Assembly: GCF_027270315.1 (NCBI RefSeq)
Contig: NZ_CP114413.1
Location: 6,820,001-6,884,000 of the forward strand
Length of the DNA: 64,000 nucleotides
Direction: 5' to 3'
DNA from: Streptomyces cinnabarinus
GTDB taxonomy: Bacteria; Actinomycetota; Actinomycetes; Streptomycetales; Streptomycetaceae
In this document: piece after piece, positions 9,672 to 17,686 of the stretch
How positions within the stretch are numbered: position 1 is the stretch's first letter
Layout of the letters: the number at the start of each line of letters is the position of its first letter
Notes under the pieces: model-generated
What the model was told of the DNA's origin: nothing
Database searches by the model: none
The model's input: the letters and a program-made list of their open reading frames with translations, nothing else
Program-made: the position numbers and the translations under genes

Positions 9672-10976
9672 CTACGCCGACAGCGCCGCCACCAGGACCG
9701 GCGTCACCTGGTCGATCTGCCAGGGGCGGGCACCGTGGGAGGCGAGGGCGGCGCTCACCGAGTCCGGGTCCACCGGCTTCGGGGGCTCCCAGCAGACCCG
9801 CCGCACGGTGTCCGGGGTGATCAGGTTCTCCTGGGGCATGTTCAGCCGCTCCGCCAGCGCGGACACCCCGGCGCGGGCCGCCGAGAGCCGGGCCGCGGCG
9901 ACCGGGTCCTTGTCCGCCCAGGCCCGCGGGGGCGGCGGGCCGGTGACCGACTGGCCCGGCTGCGGCAACTGCGACTCGGTGAGCGCCTTGGCGCGGTCCA
10001 CCGCGGCCTGCCACTGCTCCAGCTGCCGCCGTCCCATCCGGTGCCCGAAGCCGTTCAGCGCGGAGAGCGCGTGCACGTTGGCGGGGAGGCCGAGCGCGGC
10101 CTCCACGATCGCCGCGTCGGAGAGCACCTTGCCCGGCGACACATCACGCCGCTGGGCGATCCGGTCCCGGGTCTCCCACAGCTCGCGCACCACACCGAGC
10201 TGCCGGCGCCGACGCACCTTGTGCATCCCGGAGGTCCGGCGCCAGGGCTCCTTGCGGGGCTCGGCCGGCGGGGCCGAGGCGATGGCGTCGAACTCCTGCC
10301 GGGCCCACTCCAGCTTGCCCTGTCGGTCCAGCTCCTTCTCCAGCGCGTCCCGCAGGTCGACCAGGAGCTCCACGTCCAGCGCGGCGTAGCGCAGCCAGGG
10401 CTCGGGGAGCGGGCGGGTGGACCAGTCGACCGCGGAGTGCCCCTTCTCCAGCACGAACCCGAGGACGTTCTCGACCATCGGGCCGAGCCCGACGCGCGGG
10501 AACCCGGCGAGCCGTCCGGCCAGCTCGGTGTCGAAGATCCGGCTCGGGATCATGCCTATTTCCCGCAGGCACGGCAGGTCCTGGGTGGCGGCGTGCAGCA
10601 CCCACTCGGCGTCGGCCAGCGCCTCGCCGAGACCGGAGAGGTCCGGACAGGCCACGGGGTCGATCAGCGCGCTGCCCGCGCCCTGGCGGCGCAGCTGCAC
10701 CAGATAGGCGCGCTGTCCGTAGCGGTAGCCGGAGGCGCGCTCGGCGTCCACGGCGACGGGGCCGGAGCCGGCGTCGAACGCGGCGATCACCCGGGCGAGG
10801 GACTCCGCGTCGGCGATCACCGGCGGAATGCCTTCGCGCGGTTCCAGCAAAGGGGTGGGTTCAGGGGTCGGAACCCCGCTCGGCGCCCCCGTAACAGACG
10901 ATCCGCCGTCGTCCGGAGGGGCGCCTCCGGTGGTTCGCAGTGAGCTGTCTGCTGCGGTCTCTTGGGCGTCGGTCAC
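9672..10976 (-). CDS. Ribonuclease D-like 3'-5' exonuclease with HRDC domain
   Basis: RNase D-type DEDD exonuclease acting on the 3' ends of stable RNA. The protein has 434 residues. The DEDD motifs are visible: Exo I (AVDAERASGYRYG, about residue 75), Exo II (HAATQDLPCL, about 140) and Exo III (YAALDVELLVDL, about 215, with the Tyr). An HRDC domain occupies about residues 255-345 (RRDVSPGKVLSD onwards). The first 40 residues are low-complexity and acidic. The GTG at 10976 has a weak ribosome site, so the true start could be slightly downstream. Confidence 0.88.
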   Translation of the reverse strand: MTDAQETAADSSLRTTGGAPPDDGGSSVTGAPSGVPTPEPTPLLEPREGIPPVIADAESLARVIAAFDAGSGPVAVDAERASGYRYGQRAYLVQLRRQGAGSALIDPVACPDLSGLGEALADAEWVLHAATQDLPCLREIGMIPSRIFDTELAGRLAGFPRVGLGPMVENVLGFVLEKGHSAVDWSTRPLPEPWLRYAALDVELLVDLRDALEKELDRQGKLEWARQEFDAIASAPPAEPRKEPWRRTSGMHKVRRRRQLGVVRELWETRDRIAQRRDVSPGKVLSDAAIVEAALGLPANVHALSALNGFGHRMGRRQLEQWQAAVDRAKALTESQLPQPGQSVTGPPPPRAWADKDPVAAARLSAARAGVSALAERLNMPQENLITPDTVRRVCWEPPKPVDPDSVSAALASHGARPWQIDQVTPVLVAALSA

Positions 10977-11002
10977 CTGTCAAGGGTATCCGTGGATGGA
11001 CA

Positions 11003-11036
11003 GCGCCCGTCGACGGAACGTTCCGTCGACGGGCGC
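11003..11036. terminator. Perfect 34-bp palindrome, probable terminator
   Basis: Two 17-nt arms meet without a spacer around AACGTT and carry GTCGACGG on each side. It lies between the 3' end of the response regulator (stop at 11150) and the RNase D start (10976), both on the minus strand. A factor-independent terminator or attenuator is the simplest reading. Because there is no loop, a DNA-binding site is an alternative. Confidence 0.5.
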
Positions 11037-11149
11037 CTGGGGGTCGCAAACCAGTCAGGTCGGTGAATACTCCGGTTCACGACGGGCGGGGCACGGACGG
11101 AGCGGGCCGGCGGCCGATCCGTTCACGTCCGTGAATGGCGGGTTGGGGG

Positions 11150-11809
11150 TCAGTGGATGATGCCGGTGCGCAGGGCGACGGCGACCATGCCGGCCCGGTC
11201 GCCCGTGCCGAGCTTGCGGGCGATCCGGGCGAGGTGGCTCTTGACGGTCAGCGCGGACAGACCCATCGAGACGCCGATGGCCTTGTTCGACTGGCCCTCC
11301 GCCACCAGCCGCAGCACCTCGACCTCACGGCCGGACAGTTCGCGGTAGCCGCCCGGGTGGCTCGGGGCACCCGGGGGGCGGCGGTGCATACGGGCGGCGG
11401 CACCGATGGGGGCGGCACCGGGCCGGGTGGGGAGCCCGACGTTGGTACGGGTGCCGGTGACGACGTAGCCCTTGACGCCCCCGGCGAGGGCGTTGCGGAC
11501 GGCGCCGATGTCGTCGGCCGCGGAGAGGGCGAGGCCGTTGGGCCAGCCCGCGGCGCGGGTCTCCGACAGCAGGGTCAGGCCGGAACCGTCGGGCAGGTGG
11601 ACGTCGGCGACACAGATGTCGCGGGGGTTGCCGACGCGGGGACGGGCCTCCGCGATGGACGACGCCTCGATGACATCGCGGACACCGAGCGCCCACAGAT
11701 GGCGGGTGACGGTGGAGCGGACTCGGGGATCGGCCACGACCACCATGGCGGTGGGCTTGTTCGGGCGGTAGGCGACCAGGCTTGCGGGCTGCTCAAGGAG
11801 AACGGACAC
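11150..11809 (-). CDS. Orphan response regulator, NarL/LuxR family
   Basis: DNA-binding regulator of 219 residues. A receiver-like domain (about 20-125) carries the putative phospho-acceptor Asp69 in CVADVHLPDG, but the usual acidic pair is reduced (VADPRV) and the conserved Lys after GYV is replaced (GYVVTGTR). After a basic, Pro-rich linker comes a LuxR-type helix-turn-helix (ELSGREVEVLRLVAEG, about 150-205). The start is GTG 11809 with AGGAGG upstream. No histidine kinase is adjacent, and the altered receiver suggests non-standard control. This type of orphan regulator is common in Streptomyces; its targets are unknown. Confidence 0.88.
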   Translation of the reverse strand: MSVLLEQPASLVAYRPNKPTAMVVVADPRVRSTVTRHLWALGVRDVIEASSIAEARPRVGNPRDICVADVHLPDGSGLTLLSETRAAGWPNGLALSAADDIGAVRNALAGGVKGYVVTGTRTNVGLPTRPGAAPIGAAARMHRRPPGAPSHPGGYRELSGREVEVLRLVAEGQSNKAIGVSMGLSALTVKSHLARIARKLGTGDRAGMVAVALRTGIIH

Positions 11810-11933
11810 CAGGCCTCCTGGGGTGCGGGACGGCTTTGAAGGTCACAGACGTCTTCGGCACCGAACCGGGAGTCCTTTAGAGAATGATCACGATCTAGTG
11901 AGTAACAATTAGTGCAATTCGGACGTACGGTCG

Positions 11934-11961
11934 ATCGTTCGGTGAACGAATCGGTTCGTTC
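11934..11961. promoter_or_regulatory. Candidate operator upstream of the orphan response regulator
   Basis: The 236-bp region upstream of the regulator is comparatively AT-rich and contains overlapping inverted repeats built from CGTTC/GAACG: CGTTC-GGT-GAACG, then GAACGAA-TCGG-TTCGTTC. They sit 125-150 bp upstream of the GTG start. Autoregulation is plausible but only inferred. Confidence 0.35.
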
Positions 11962-12046
11962 GAGTGGTCACTCATGACTGAAAGTGGTCGTATCGACAAA
12001 GTGATGCCCACACGTCCGCGACTCATGCCTGCCTGATCGTCCCGGT

Positions 12047-12715
12047 CTAGCGCGACTGCGGTCCCCTCCGCTGCGGCAGTGTCACCACCGCCGCGTCACC
12101 GGGGCCGGCCGGCGGCAGCCCCGCGATCTGCGCCAGCAGGTCCGCCCACGACGCCAGATGCCCCGCGGTGTCCGGCACCCCGCCGAGGCCCTCGCGGGGG
12201 GTCCAGGAGGCGCGGATCTCGATCTGCGAGGCCGACGGACGTTCGGACAGTCCGCCGAAGTAGTGCGAACTCGCCCGCGTGACGGTGCCGCTGGGCTCGC
12301 CGCAGGCCAGACCGCGCGCCTGCAGCGCCCCGGTCAGCCACGACCAGCACACCTCCGGCAGCAGCGGGTCCGCCGCCATCTCCGGCTCCAGCTCCGCCCG
12401 CACCAGCGTCACCAGCCGGAACGTGCCCCGCCAGGCGTCGTGCCCGGCCGGATCGTGCAGCAGCACCAGCCGTCCGTCCGCCAGATCCTGGTCACCGTCG
12501 ACGACCGTGGCCTCCAGCGCGTACGCGTGCGGGGCGAGGCGCTGGGGCGCGCGTGTCGACTCCACCTCGATCTGCGGCCTCAGCCGGCTGCTGCGCAGTG
12601 CTTGAACCGCGGTCTGGAACGCGGGCGGGGCCGTGCTGTCGCCATCCCGGTCCCCCTCCTTCGCGTCGCCCGTCCCACCAGTGCCGTCCGACAGTCGTTC
12701 CTGAGCCGCAGCCAT
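12047..12715 (-). CDS. DUF3000 domain-containing protein
   Basis: Conserved actinobacterial protein of 222 residues with no known activity. The first 30 residues are a charged low-complexity tail (GTGGTGDAKEGDRDGD). The DUF3000 domain covers about 32-205 and includes LAPHAYALEATV, GRLVLLHDPAG and SHYFGGLSERP. No signal peptide or membrane span is seen. It is divergent from hemE, and in Streptomyces genomes this family is typically found next to hemE, as here. The assignment rests on overall family resemblance. Confidence 0.85.
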   Translation of the reverse strand: MAAAQERLSDGTGGTGDAKEGDRDGDSTAPPAFQTAVQALRSSRLRPQIEVESTRAPQRLAPHAYALEATVVDGDQDLADGRLVLLHDPAGHDAWRGTFRLVTLVRAELEPEMAADPLLPEVCWSWLTGALQARGLACGEPSGTVTRASSHYFGGLSERPSASQIEIRASWTPREGLGGVPDTAGHLASWADLLAQIAGLPPAGPGDAAVVTLPQRRGPQSR

Positions 12716-12828
12716 GCCGGAAGGTTAAGGGGAACGGAGGCGCGGCGCTGGCCTAGACACCCACTCTGTTCTGTGCGGTGAAGGGGGAGAGCCCGGTGGA
12801 GCTGTGCCCTCATGCGAGACTCTCTTGC

Positions 12829-13884
12829 GTGAGTGCACACGAGACGACGCCGACCGTTACGCATGACTCCGCCTTCATGAAGGCCTGCCGCCGGGAACCC
12901 GTGCCGCACACGCCGGTGTGGTTCATGCGGCAGGCCGGGCGCTCGTTGCCGGAGTACCGCAAGGTGCGCGAGGGGATTCCGATGCTGGAGTCCTGCATGC
13001 GCCCCGAGCTGGTCACCGAGATCACTCTGCAGCCGGTGCGCCGCCACAACGTGGACGCGGCGATCTACTTCAGCGACATCGTCGTCCCCCTCAAGGCCAT
13101 CGGCATCGACCTCGACATCAAGCCCGGCGTCGGCCCGGTCGTCGAGAAGCCGATCCGCAGCCGGGCGGACCTGGCCCAGCTGCGTGATCTGACCCCCGAG
13201 GACGTCTCCTACGTCACCGAGGCCATCGGCCTGCTCACCCGCGAACTCGGCACCACCCCCCTCATCGGTTTCGCGGGCGCGCCTTTCACCCTCGCGAGTT
13301 ACCTCGTCGAGGGCGGTCCGTCGCGTACGTACGAGAACGCCAAGGCGATGATGTACGGCGACCCGGAGCTGTGGGCCGATCTGCTGGACCGGCTCGCGGA
13401 GATCACCGCCGCCTTCCTGAAGGTCCAGATCGAGGCCGGCGCCTCCGCGGTGCAGCTCTTCGACTCCTGGGCCGGCGCGCTCGCCCCCGCCGACTACCGC
13501 CGCTCGGTGATGCCCGCCTCCGCCAAGGTCTTCAAGGCCGTCGAGGGATACGGCGTCCCGCGCATCCACTTCGGCGTCGGCACCGGCGAACTGCTCGGCC
13601 TGATGGGCGAGGCCGGCGCGGACGTCGTCGGCGTCGACTGGCGGGTCCGGCTGGACGAGGCGGCCCGCCGGGTCGGCCCCGGCAAGGCGCTCCAGGGCAA
13701 CCTCGACCCGACCGTGCTGTTCGCCTCCACCGAGGCCGTCGAGACCAGGACCCAGGAGGTCCTCGACGCGGCGGCGGGCCTGGAGGGCCATGTCTTCAAC
13801 CTCGGCCACGGCGTCATGCCGAACACCGACCCGGACAGCCTGACCCGGCTCGTGGAGTACGTCCACACCCGCACCGCGCGCTGA
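12829..13884 (+). CDS. hemE: Uroporphyrinogen decarboxylase
   Basis: Decarboxylates the four acetate side chains of uroporphyrinogen III to give coproporphyrinogen III. The family signature PVWFMRQAGRSLPEYR sits near the N-terminus (substrate-binding Arg residues), and the second signature GFAGAPFTLASYLVEGG is near residue 145. With GTG 12829 the protein is 351 residues, normal length. An upstream in-frame GTG at 12796 has a stronger Shine-Dalgarno sequence (AGGGGGAG) and would add 11 residues, so the start is uncertain. It ends 1 bp before the convergent rhomboid stop. Confidence 0.95.
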   Translation: MSAHETTPTVTHDSAFMKACRREPVPHTPVWFMRQAGRSLPEYRKVREGIPMLESCMRPELVTEITLQPVRRHNVDAAIYFSDIVVPLKAIGIDLDIKPGVGPVVEKPIRSRADLAQLRDLTPEDVSYVTEAIGLLTRELGTTPLIGFAGAPFTLASYLVEGGPSRTYENAKAMMYGDPELWADLLDRLAEITAAFLKVQIEAGASAVQLFDSWAGALAPADYRRSVMPASAKVFKAVEGYGVPRIHFGVGTGELLGLMGEAGADVVGVDWRVRLDEAARRVGPGKALQGNLDPTVLFASTEAVETRTQEVLDAAAGLEGHVFNLGHGVMPNTDPDSLTRLVEYVHTRTAR

Positions 13885-13885
13885 C

Positions 13886-14707
13886 TCACCCCGGGTACCG
13901 GGGCCGGGCCCGTCTGCCGAACAGCAGGCCGCGCGGCTCCGGTGGCGGTGGGGTGCCCGGTTTCAGCGGCCAGGCGAGCAGCATGCCCGCGAGGAAGCCG
14001 ACGACATGCGCGGTGTACGCGACCGTGCCGGCGCCGGAGACTCCCTCGCCGGACGAGTACACCGCCTGGAGCACGAACCAGAACCCCAGCACCAGCCAGG
14101 CCGGCAGCCGCAGCGGCAGGAAGATCAGGAACGGCACCAGCACCCACACCCTGGCCTTCGGATACAGCACCAGATAGGCGCCCAGCACCCCCGCGACGGC
14201 ACCCGAGGCGCCGATCAGGGGGTCGCCCGAGTCGTCGTTGAGGTACGCGAAGCCGTAACCGGCCGCGTAGCCGCAGACGACGTAGAACAGCAGGAACCGC
14301 ACATGGCCCATGCGGTCCTCGATGTTGTTGCCGAAGATCAGCAGGAACAGCATGTTGCCCAGCAGGTGCAGCCAGCCGCCGTGCAGGAACATCGCCGTGA
14401 ACACCGACAGGATCGGTGACTTGTCGTAGCCCGGCTCGCCGATGACACAGCCGGGACCCTGGGGGCCGCCCGCGACCTCGCCGGTCGGGACCAGGCCGGG
14501 CAGCTGATCGTGGATCAACTCCCGCGGCACCGCCGCGTAGTGGTCCAGGAACGCGTGCAGCTGGCAGATCTGGGACAGCCGGCTCTCCCCGGCGGTGGCG
14601 AACGTGCCGGGCATGACGAGGAAGACGAGGACGTTCGCGGCGATCAGACCGTACGTCACCCAGGGGGTGCCCCGTACGGGGTTCACGTCATGGACGGGAA
14701 TGACCAC
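13886..14707 (-). CDS. Rhomboid-family intramembrane serine protease
   Basis: Membrane protease of 273 residues. The catalytic Ser is in GASGAVAGVLG (near residue 168) and the partner His in AHVVGFLAGM (near residue 236). The HGGWLHLLGNMLFL segment marks the second core helix. About seven spans are predicted, with a roughly 80-residue extracytoplasmic insert after the first, rich in Gly/Pro and carrying two Cys. The C-terminus is a basic Pro-rich tail. The start is GTG 14707. Its substrate is unknown. Confidence 0.92.
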   Translation of the reverse strand: MVIPVHDVNPVRGTPWVTYGLIAANVLVFLVMPGTFATAGESRLSQICQLHAFLDHYAAVPRELIHDQLPGLVPTGEVAGGPQGPGCVIGEPGYDKSPILSVFTAMFLHGGWLHLLGNMLFLLIFGNNIEDRMGHVRFLLFYVVCGYAAGYGFAYLNDDSGDPLIGASGAVAGVLGAYLVLYPKARVWVLVPFLIFLPLRLPAWLVLGFWFVLQAVYSSGEGVSGAGTVAYTAHVVGFLAGMLLAWPLKPGTPPPPEPRGLLFGRRARPRYPG

Positions 14708-14803
14708 GATTGTCTTCTTCCCCGGATGAGGTCCGGGAATCGGTGAACGCCGGTGTCCCCGCGCGCGTATGGCTTCTCAACCGGGTCTACGTGAGGACAG
14801 GCG

Positions 14804-15097
14804 ATGAACGATCGAGTGGCTCCTTCGATGCAAGCGCTGCCGGACGGCGAGGCGGAGCTCTCCCTGGTGGTGCGGCTGCCGTGGGAGGACGTCGCACGGC
14901 TGGGCCAGGAGGCCGGCCGGCTCGCCGCGCAGACGGGGCGGGCGGTGACGCTCGACGAGGCGGTGAGCCATCGGCTGCGGTCCGTCCGCGCGTCGGCCGC
15001 GCATGCCAAGCCGGGTCTTGGGAGTGGGGAGCAGCCGGTGGCTGCTCCGTCGAGTGCGTCCGTGGCTTCGCTGCCGAGGATCAGCGGGACGGCTTAG
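14804..15097 (+). CDS. Conserved small protein of unknown function
   Basis: A 97-residue protein I cannot assign to a named family. The ATG at 14804 follows GAGGAC. The central part (about residues 17-65) is acidic and probably alpha-helical (LPWEDVARLGQEAGRLAAQTGR), and the C-terminal 30 residues are Ala/Ser-rich and likely disordered. No signal peptide, Cys pair or membrane segment is present. Its last codons overlap the convergent flavoprotein gene by 4 bp. A longer frame from 14710 has no better ribosome site. Real gene status is supported by codon bias and the ribosome site. Confidence 0.65.
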   Translation: MNDRVAPSMQALPDGEAELSLVVRLPWEDVARLGQEAGRLAAQTGRAVTLDEAVSHRLRSVRASAAHAKPGLGSGEQPVAAPSSASVASLPRISGTA

Positions 15098-16491
15098 GCG
15101 CCGTGCGCCACCGCCTTTGACGCCTTTCTGGCTGCCACGAGTACCGGGTCCCACACCGGGCTGAACGGTGGGGCGTAGCCCAGGTCCAGGGCCGTCATCT
15201 GCTCCACCGTCATGCCTGCGGTAAGGGCCACTGCCGCGATGTCGACCCGCTTGGCCGCGCCCTCGCGGCCGACGATCTGGACGCCCAGCAGGCGGCCCGT
15301 GCGGCGCTCGGCGAGCATCTTCACCGTCATGGGGGAGGCGCCGGGGTAGTAACCGGCCCTGCCGGTCGACTCGATGGTGGCGGTGACGTACTGGAGGCCG
15401 ACGCGGTCGGCGTCCTTCTCGCGCAGGCCCGTGCGGGCGATCTCCAGGTCGCAGACCTTGCTCACCGCGGTGCCGACCACACCGGGGAAGGTGGCGTAGC
15501 CGCCGCCCGCGTTGGTGCCGATGACCTGCCCGTGCTTGTTGGCGTGGGTGCCCAGGGCGATGTACCGCTGCTGGCCCGAGACCAGGTCGAGGACCTCCAC
15601 GCAGTCGCCGCCCGCCCAGATGTTCGCGTGGCCGCGCACCCGCATCCCGAGGTCCGTCAGCAGCCCCTGGTGACTGCCGAGGGGGAGCCCCGCCGCCCGG
15701 GCCAGCGTCGTCTCCGGGCGGACGCCGATGCCGAGGACCACGACGTCCGCCGGGTACTCGGCGTCCCCGGTCGCCACCGCGCGGGCCCGTCCGTCGTCAC
15801 CGGTGAGGATCTCGGTGACCTCGGCGTCGTCGACCATGGTGATGCCGAGCCCCGACATGGCCTCGTGCACCAGCCGGCCCATGTCCGGGTCGAGCGTGGA
15901 CATCGGCTCCTTGCCGCGGTTGACGACGGTCACCTCGTAGCCGCGGTTGATGAGCGCCTCGGCCATCTCCACCCCGATGTACCCGGCCCCGACCACCACC
16001 GCGCGCCGCCCACGCGTGCGTGCCAGCGTGTCGATCAGCACCTGCCCGTCGTCCAGCGTCTGCACGCCGTGCACCCCCGGCGCGTCGACACCCGGCAGCT
16101 CCGGCCGGATCGGCCGGGCACCGGTGGCGATCACGAGTCTGTCGTACGACGTCCAGGACTCGGCCCCGGAATCGACGGCACGCGCGCGCACCCGCTGCCC
16201 CGCCACGTCGATCTCCATGACCTCGGTGCGCATGCGCAGATCGATGTCCCGCGCGCGGTGCTGCTCGGGCGTCCGGGCGATCAGCTCCTCCCGCGCGGAG
16301 ACGTCGCCGCCCACCCAGTACGGGATGCCGCACGCCGAGTAGGAGGAGAAGTTGCCGCGCTCGAAGGCCACGATCTCCAGTTCCCCGGCGCACTTCATCC
16401 GGCGCGCCTGCGACGCCGCGGACATGCCCGCGGCGTCGCCACCGATCACGACCAGCCGTTCCCGTGTACCCCGCCCGAAGCTCATGCTCAT
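15094..16491 (-). CDS. FAD-dependent pyridine nucleotide-disulfide oxidoreductase (CoA-disulfide reductase / NADH oxidase type)
   Basis: Flavoprotein of 465 residues. The N-terminal FAD motif is VVIGGDAAGMSAASQARR (residue 14 on), the NAD(P)H motif VVVGAGYIGVEMAEAL is near residue 160, and a C-terminal dimerisation domain follows. The single redox Cys in SYSACGIPYWVGG (near residue 53) is the hallmark of the CoA-disulfide reductase / Nox / persulfide reductase group, as opposed to two-Cys glutathione reductase types. No rhodanese domain is fused. It probably acts in thiol or persulfide redox balance in the cytoplasm; the exact substrate is not readable from sequence. Confidence 0.88.
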   Translation of the reverse strand: MSMSFGRGTRERLVVIGGDAAGMSAASQARRMKCAGELEIVAFERGNFSSYSACGIPYWVGGDVSAREELIARTPEQHRARDIDLRMRTEVMEIDVAGQRVRARAVDSGAESWTSYDRLVIATGARPIRPELPGVDAPGVHGVQTLDDGQVLIDTLARTRGRRAVVVGAGYIGVEMAEALINRGYEVTVVNRGKEPMSTLDPDMGRLVHEAMSGLGITMVDDAEVTEILTGDDGRARAVATGDAEYPADVVVLGIGVRPETTLARAAGLPLGSHQGLLTDLGMRVRGHANIWAGGDCVEVLDLVSGQQRYIALGTHANKHGQVIGTNAGGGYATFPGVVGTAVSKVCDLEIARTGLREKDADRVGLQYVTATIESTGRAGYYPGASPMTVKMLAERRTGRLLGVQIVGREGAAKRVDIAAVALTAGMTVEQMTALDLGYAPPFSPVWDPVLVAARKASKAVAHGA

Positions 16492-16530
16492 GCGAACACG
16501 CTACGGGCGCAGATCATTTCGGGCTCGCGC

Positions 16531-17490
16531 TCAGTCCTCCTCGCGACTCGGCTCCGGTGCCTGCCGAGTCGTCGGGAGCGGGCCGAGCGCGGTCGTCGCG
16601 GGCGCGGGCTCGGAGCGGCGGTTCAGGCGCGGGTGGACCAGGCGGAGCCAGAGCACGATCAGCAGGGCCGCACCGGCGGCGAACGGCAGGACCGCCGCCG
16701 CGGCCATGACGATCCACCGCAGCATCGTCACGAAGGCGTCCCAGCCGCCCGTCAGCGCGTCCACGACCCCCGGGTCGTCGTCCTCGGCGACCGCCTTCTT
16801 CACCGGCGTCTCGGACAGCGACAGGGTGATGGTGGCCAGGCTCGTGCGGTCCTTCAGGGAGGCCTGCCGGGCGAGCAGCGCCTCCAGGTCCGCCTGGCGG
16901 GTGCTCAGCTCGCCCTCCAGCGTGACCACATCGCTCAGCTTGGTGGCCTGGTCCATCAGCTCCCGGATCCGGGCCACACTGGCCCGCTGCGAGGTGATGC
17001 GGCTCTCCACGTCGACCACCTGCTCGGTGACGTCCTGCGCCTTCGCCGTGCGGTCGATCAGCTTGCCGGTGCCCTCCAGATCGGCGAGGACGTCCGCGTA
17101 GGAGTCGACGGGCACCCGCAGCACGACCCGGGTGCGCTCCCTGCCCTTGCCGTCGAGGGAGGTCGTCTCGTTGCCGACGTAGCCGCCCGCGTTCTCGACG
17201 GTGGTGCGGGCCTCGTCGAGGGCCTTCGGTACGTCCTTGACCTGAACGGTCAGCGAGGCCGTACGGATGATGTGGCTCGCGGTCACCTTCGGCGGGGCGG
17301 TCGCCTTGTCGGCACCGGAGTCCTCGGCCCCGGCGCCCGCGGCGCTGTCCGCCTGGGACTTGGCGGCCTCGTTGCTGCCGCCGGAGTCACTGGAGTCGGC
17401 GGCGCCGCTGCATCCGGTCAGCGCCAGGGCTGCGGCCAGCAGCAGACCGGTGACGGCATGGACGGGTCGAACGGAACGTCGTGAGCGCAT
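16531..17490 (-). CDS. DUF4349 domain-containing lipoprotein
   Basis: Membrane-anchored protein of 319 residues. A lipoprotein signal ends in ALTGC (Cys near residue 27), followed by a Ser/Asp/Ala-rich linker. The DUF4349 domain (about 70-290) contains a predicted coiled coil (EQVVDVESRITSQRASVARI). One membrane span (WIVMAAAAVLPFAAGAALLIV, about 263-285) lies before a basic, Pro-rich cytoplasmic tail. The family is widespread in actinobacteria with no known activity. It is divergent from hemG. Confidence 0.85.
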   Translation of the reverse strand: MRSRRSVRPVHAVTGLLLAAALALTGCSGAADSSDSGGSNEAAKSQADSAAGAGAEDSGADKATAPPKVTASHIIRTASLTVQVKDVPKALDEARTTVENAGGYVGNETTSLDGKGRERTRVVLRVPVDSYADVLADLEGTGKLIDRTAKAQDVTEQVVDVESRITSQRASVARIRELMDQATKLSDVVTLEGELSTRQADLEALLARQASLKDRTSLATITLSLSETPVKKAVAEDDDPGVVDALTGGWDAFVTMLRWIVMAAAAVLPFAAGAALLIVLWLRLVHPRLNRRSEPAPATTALGPLPTTRQAPEPSREED

Positions 17491-17686
17491 GAGGCGTACC
17501 CCCCGGGGTCGTGACGGGCCTGAATGCTCCTTCGACGCCTGACCAGGCCAGGACGTTGGGCCGCGCCGGTTCCGATGCGGTCACGGTCCGGACTCGGGCC
17601 GGGCACGCGGCGCCCGGCCGCTCGGCGGCGGGTCCGGGCCGAACGGCCCTGGCGGGAGTGTCAGTGGTGTTTGAGAGAGTGGGATC

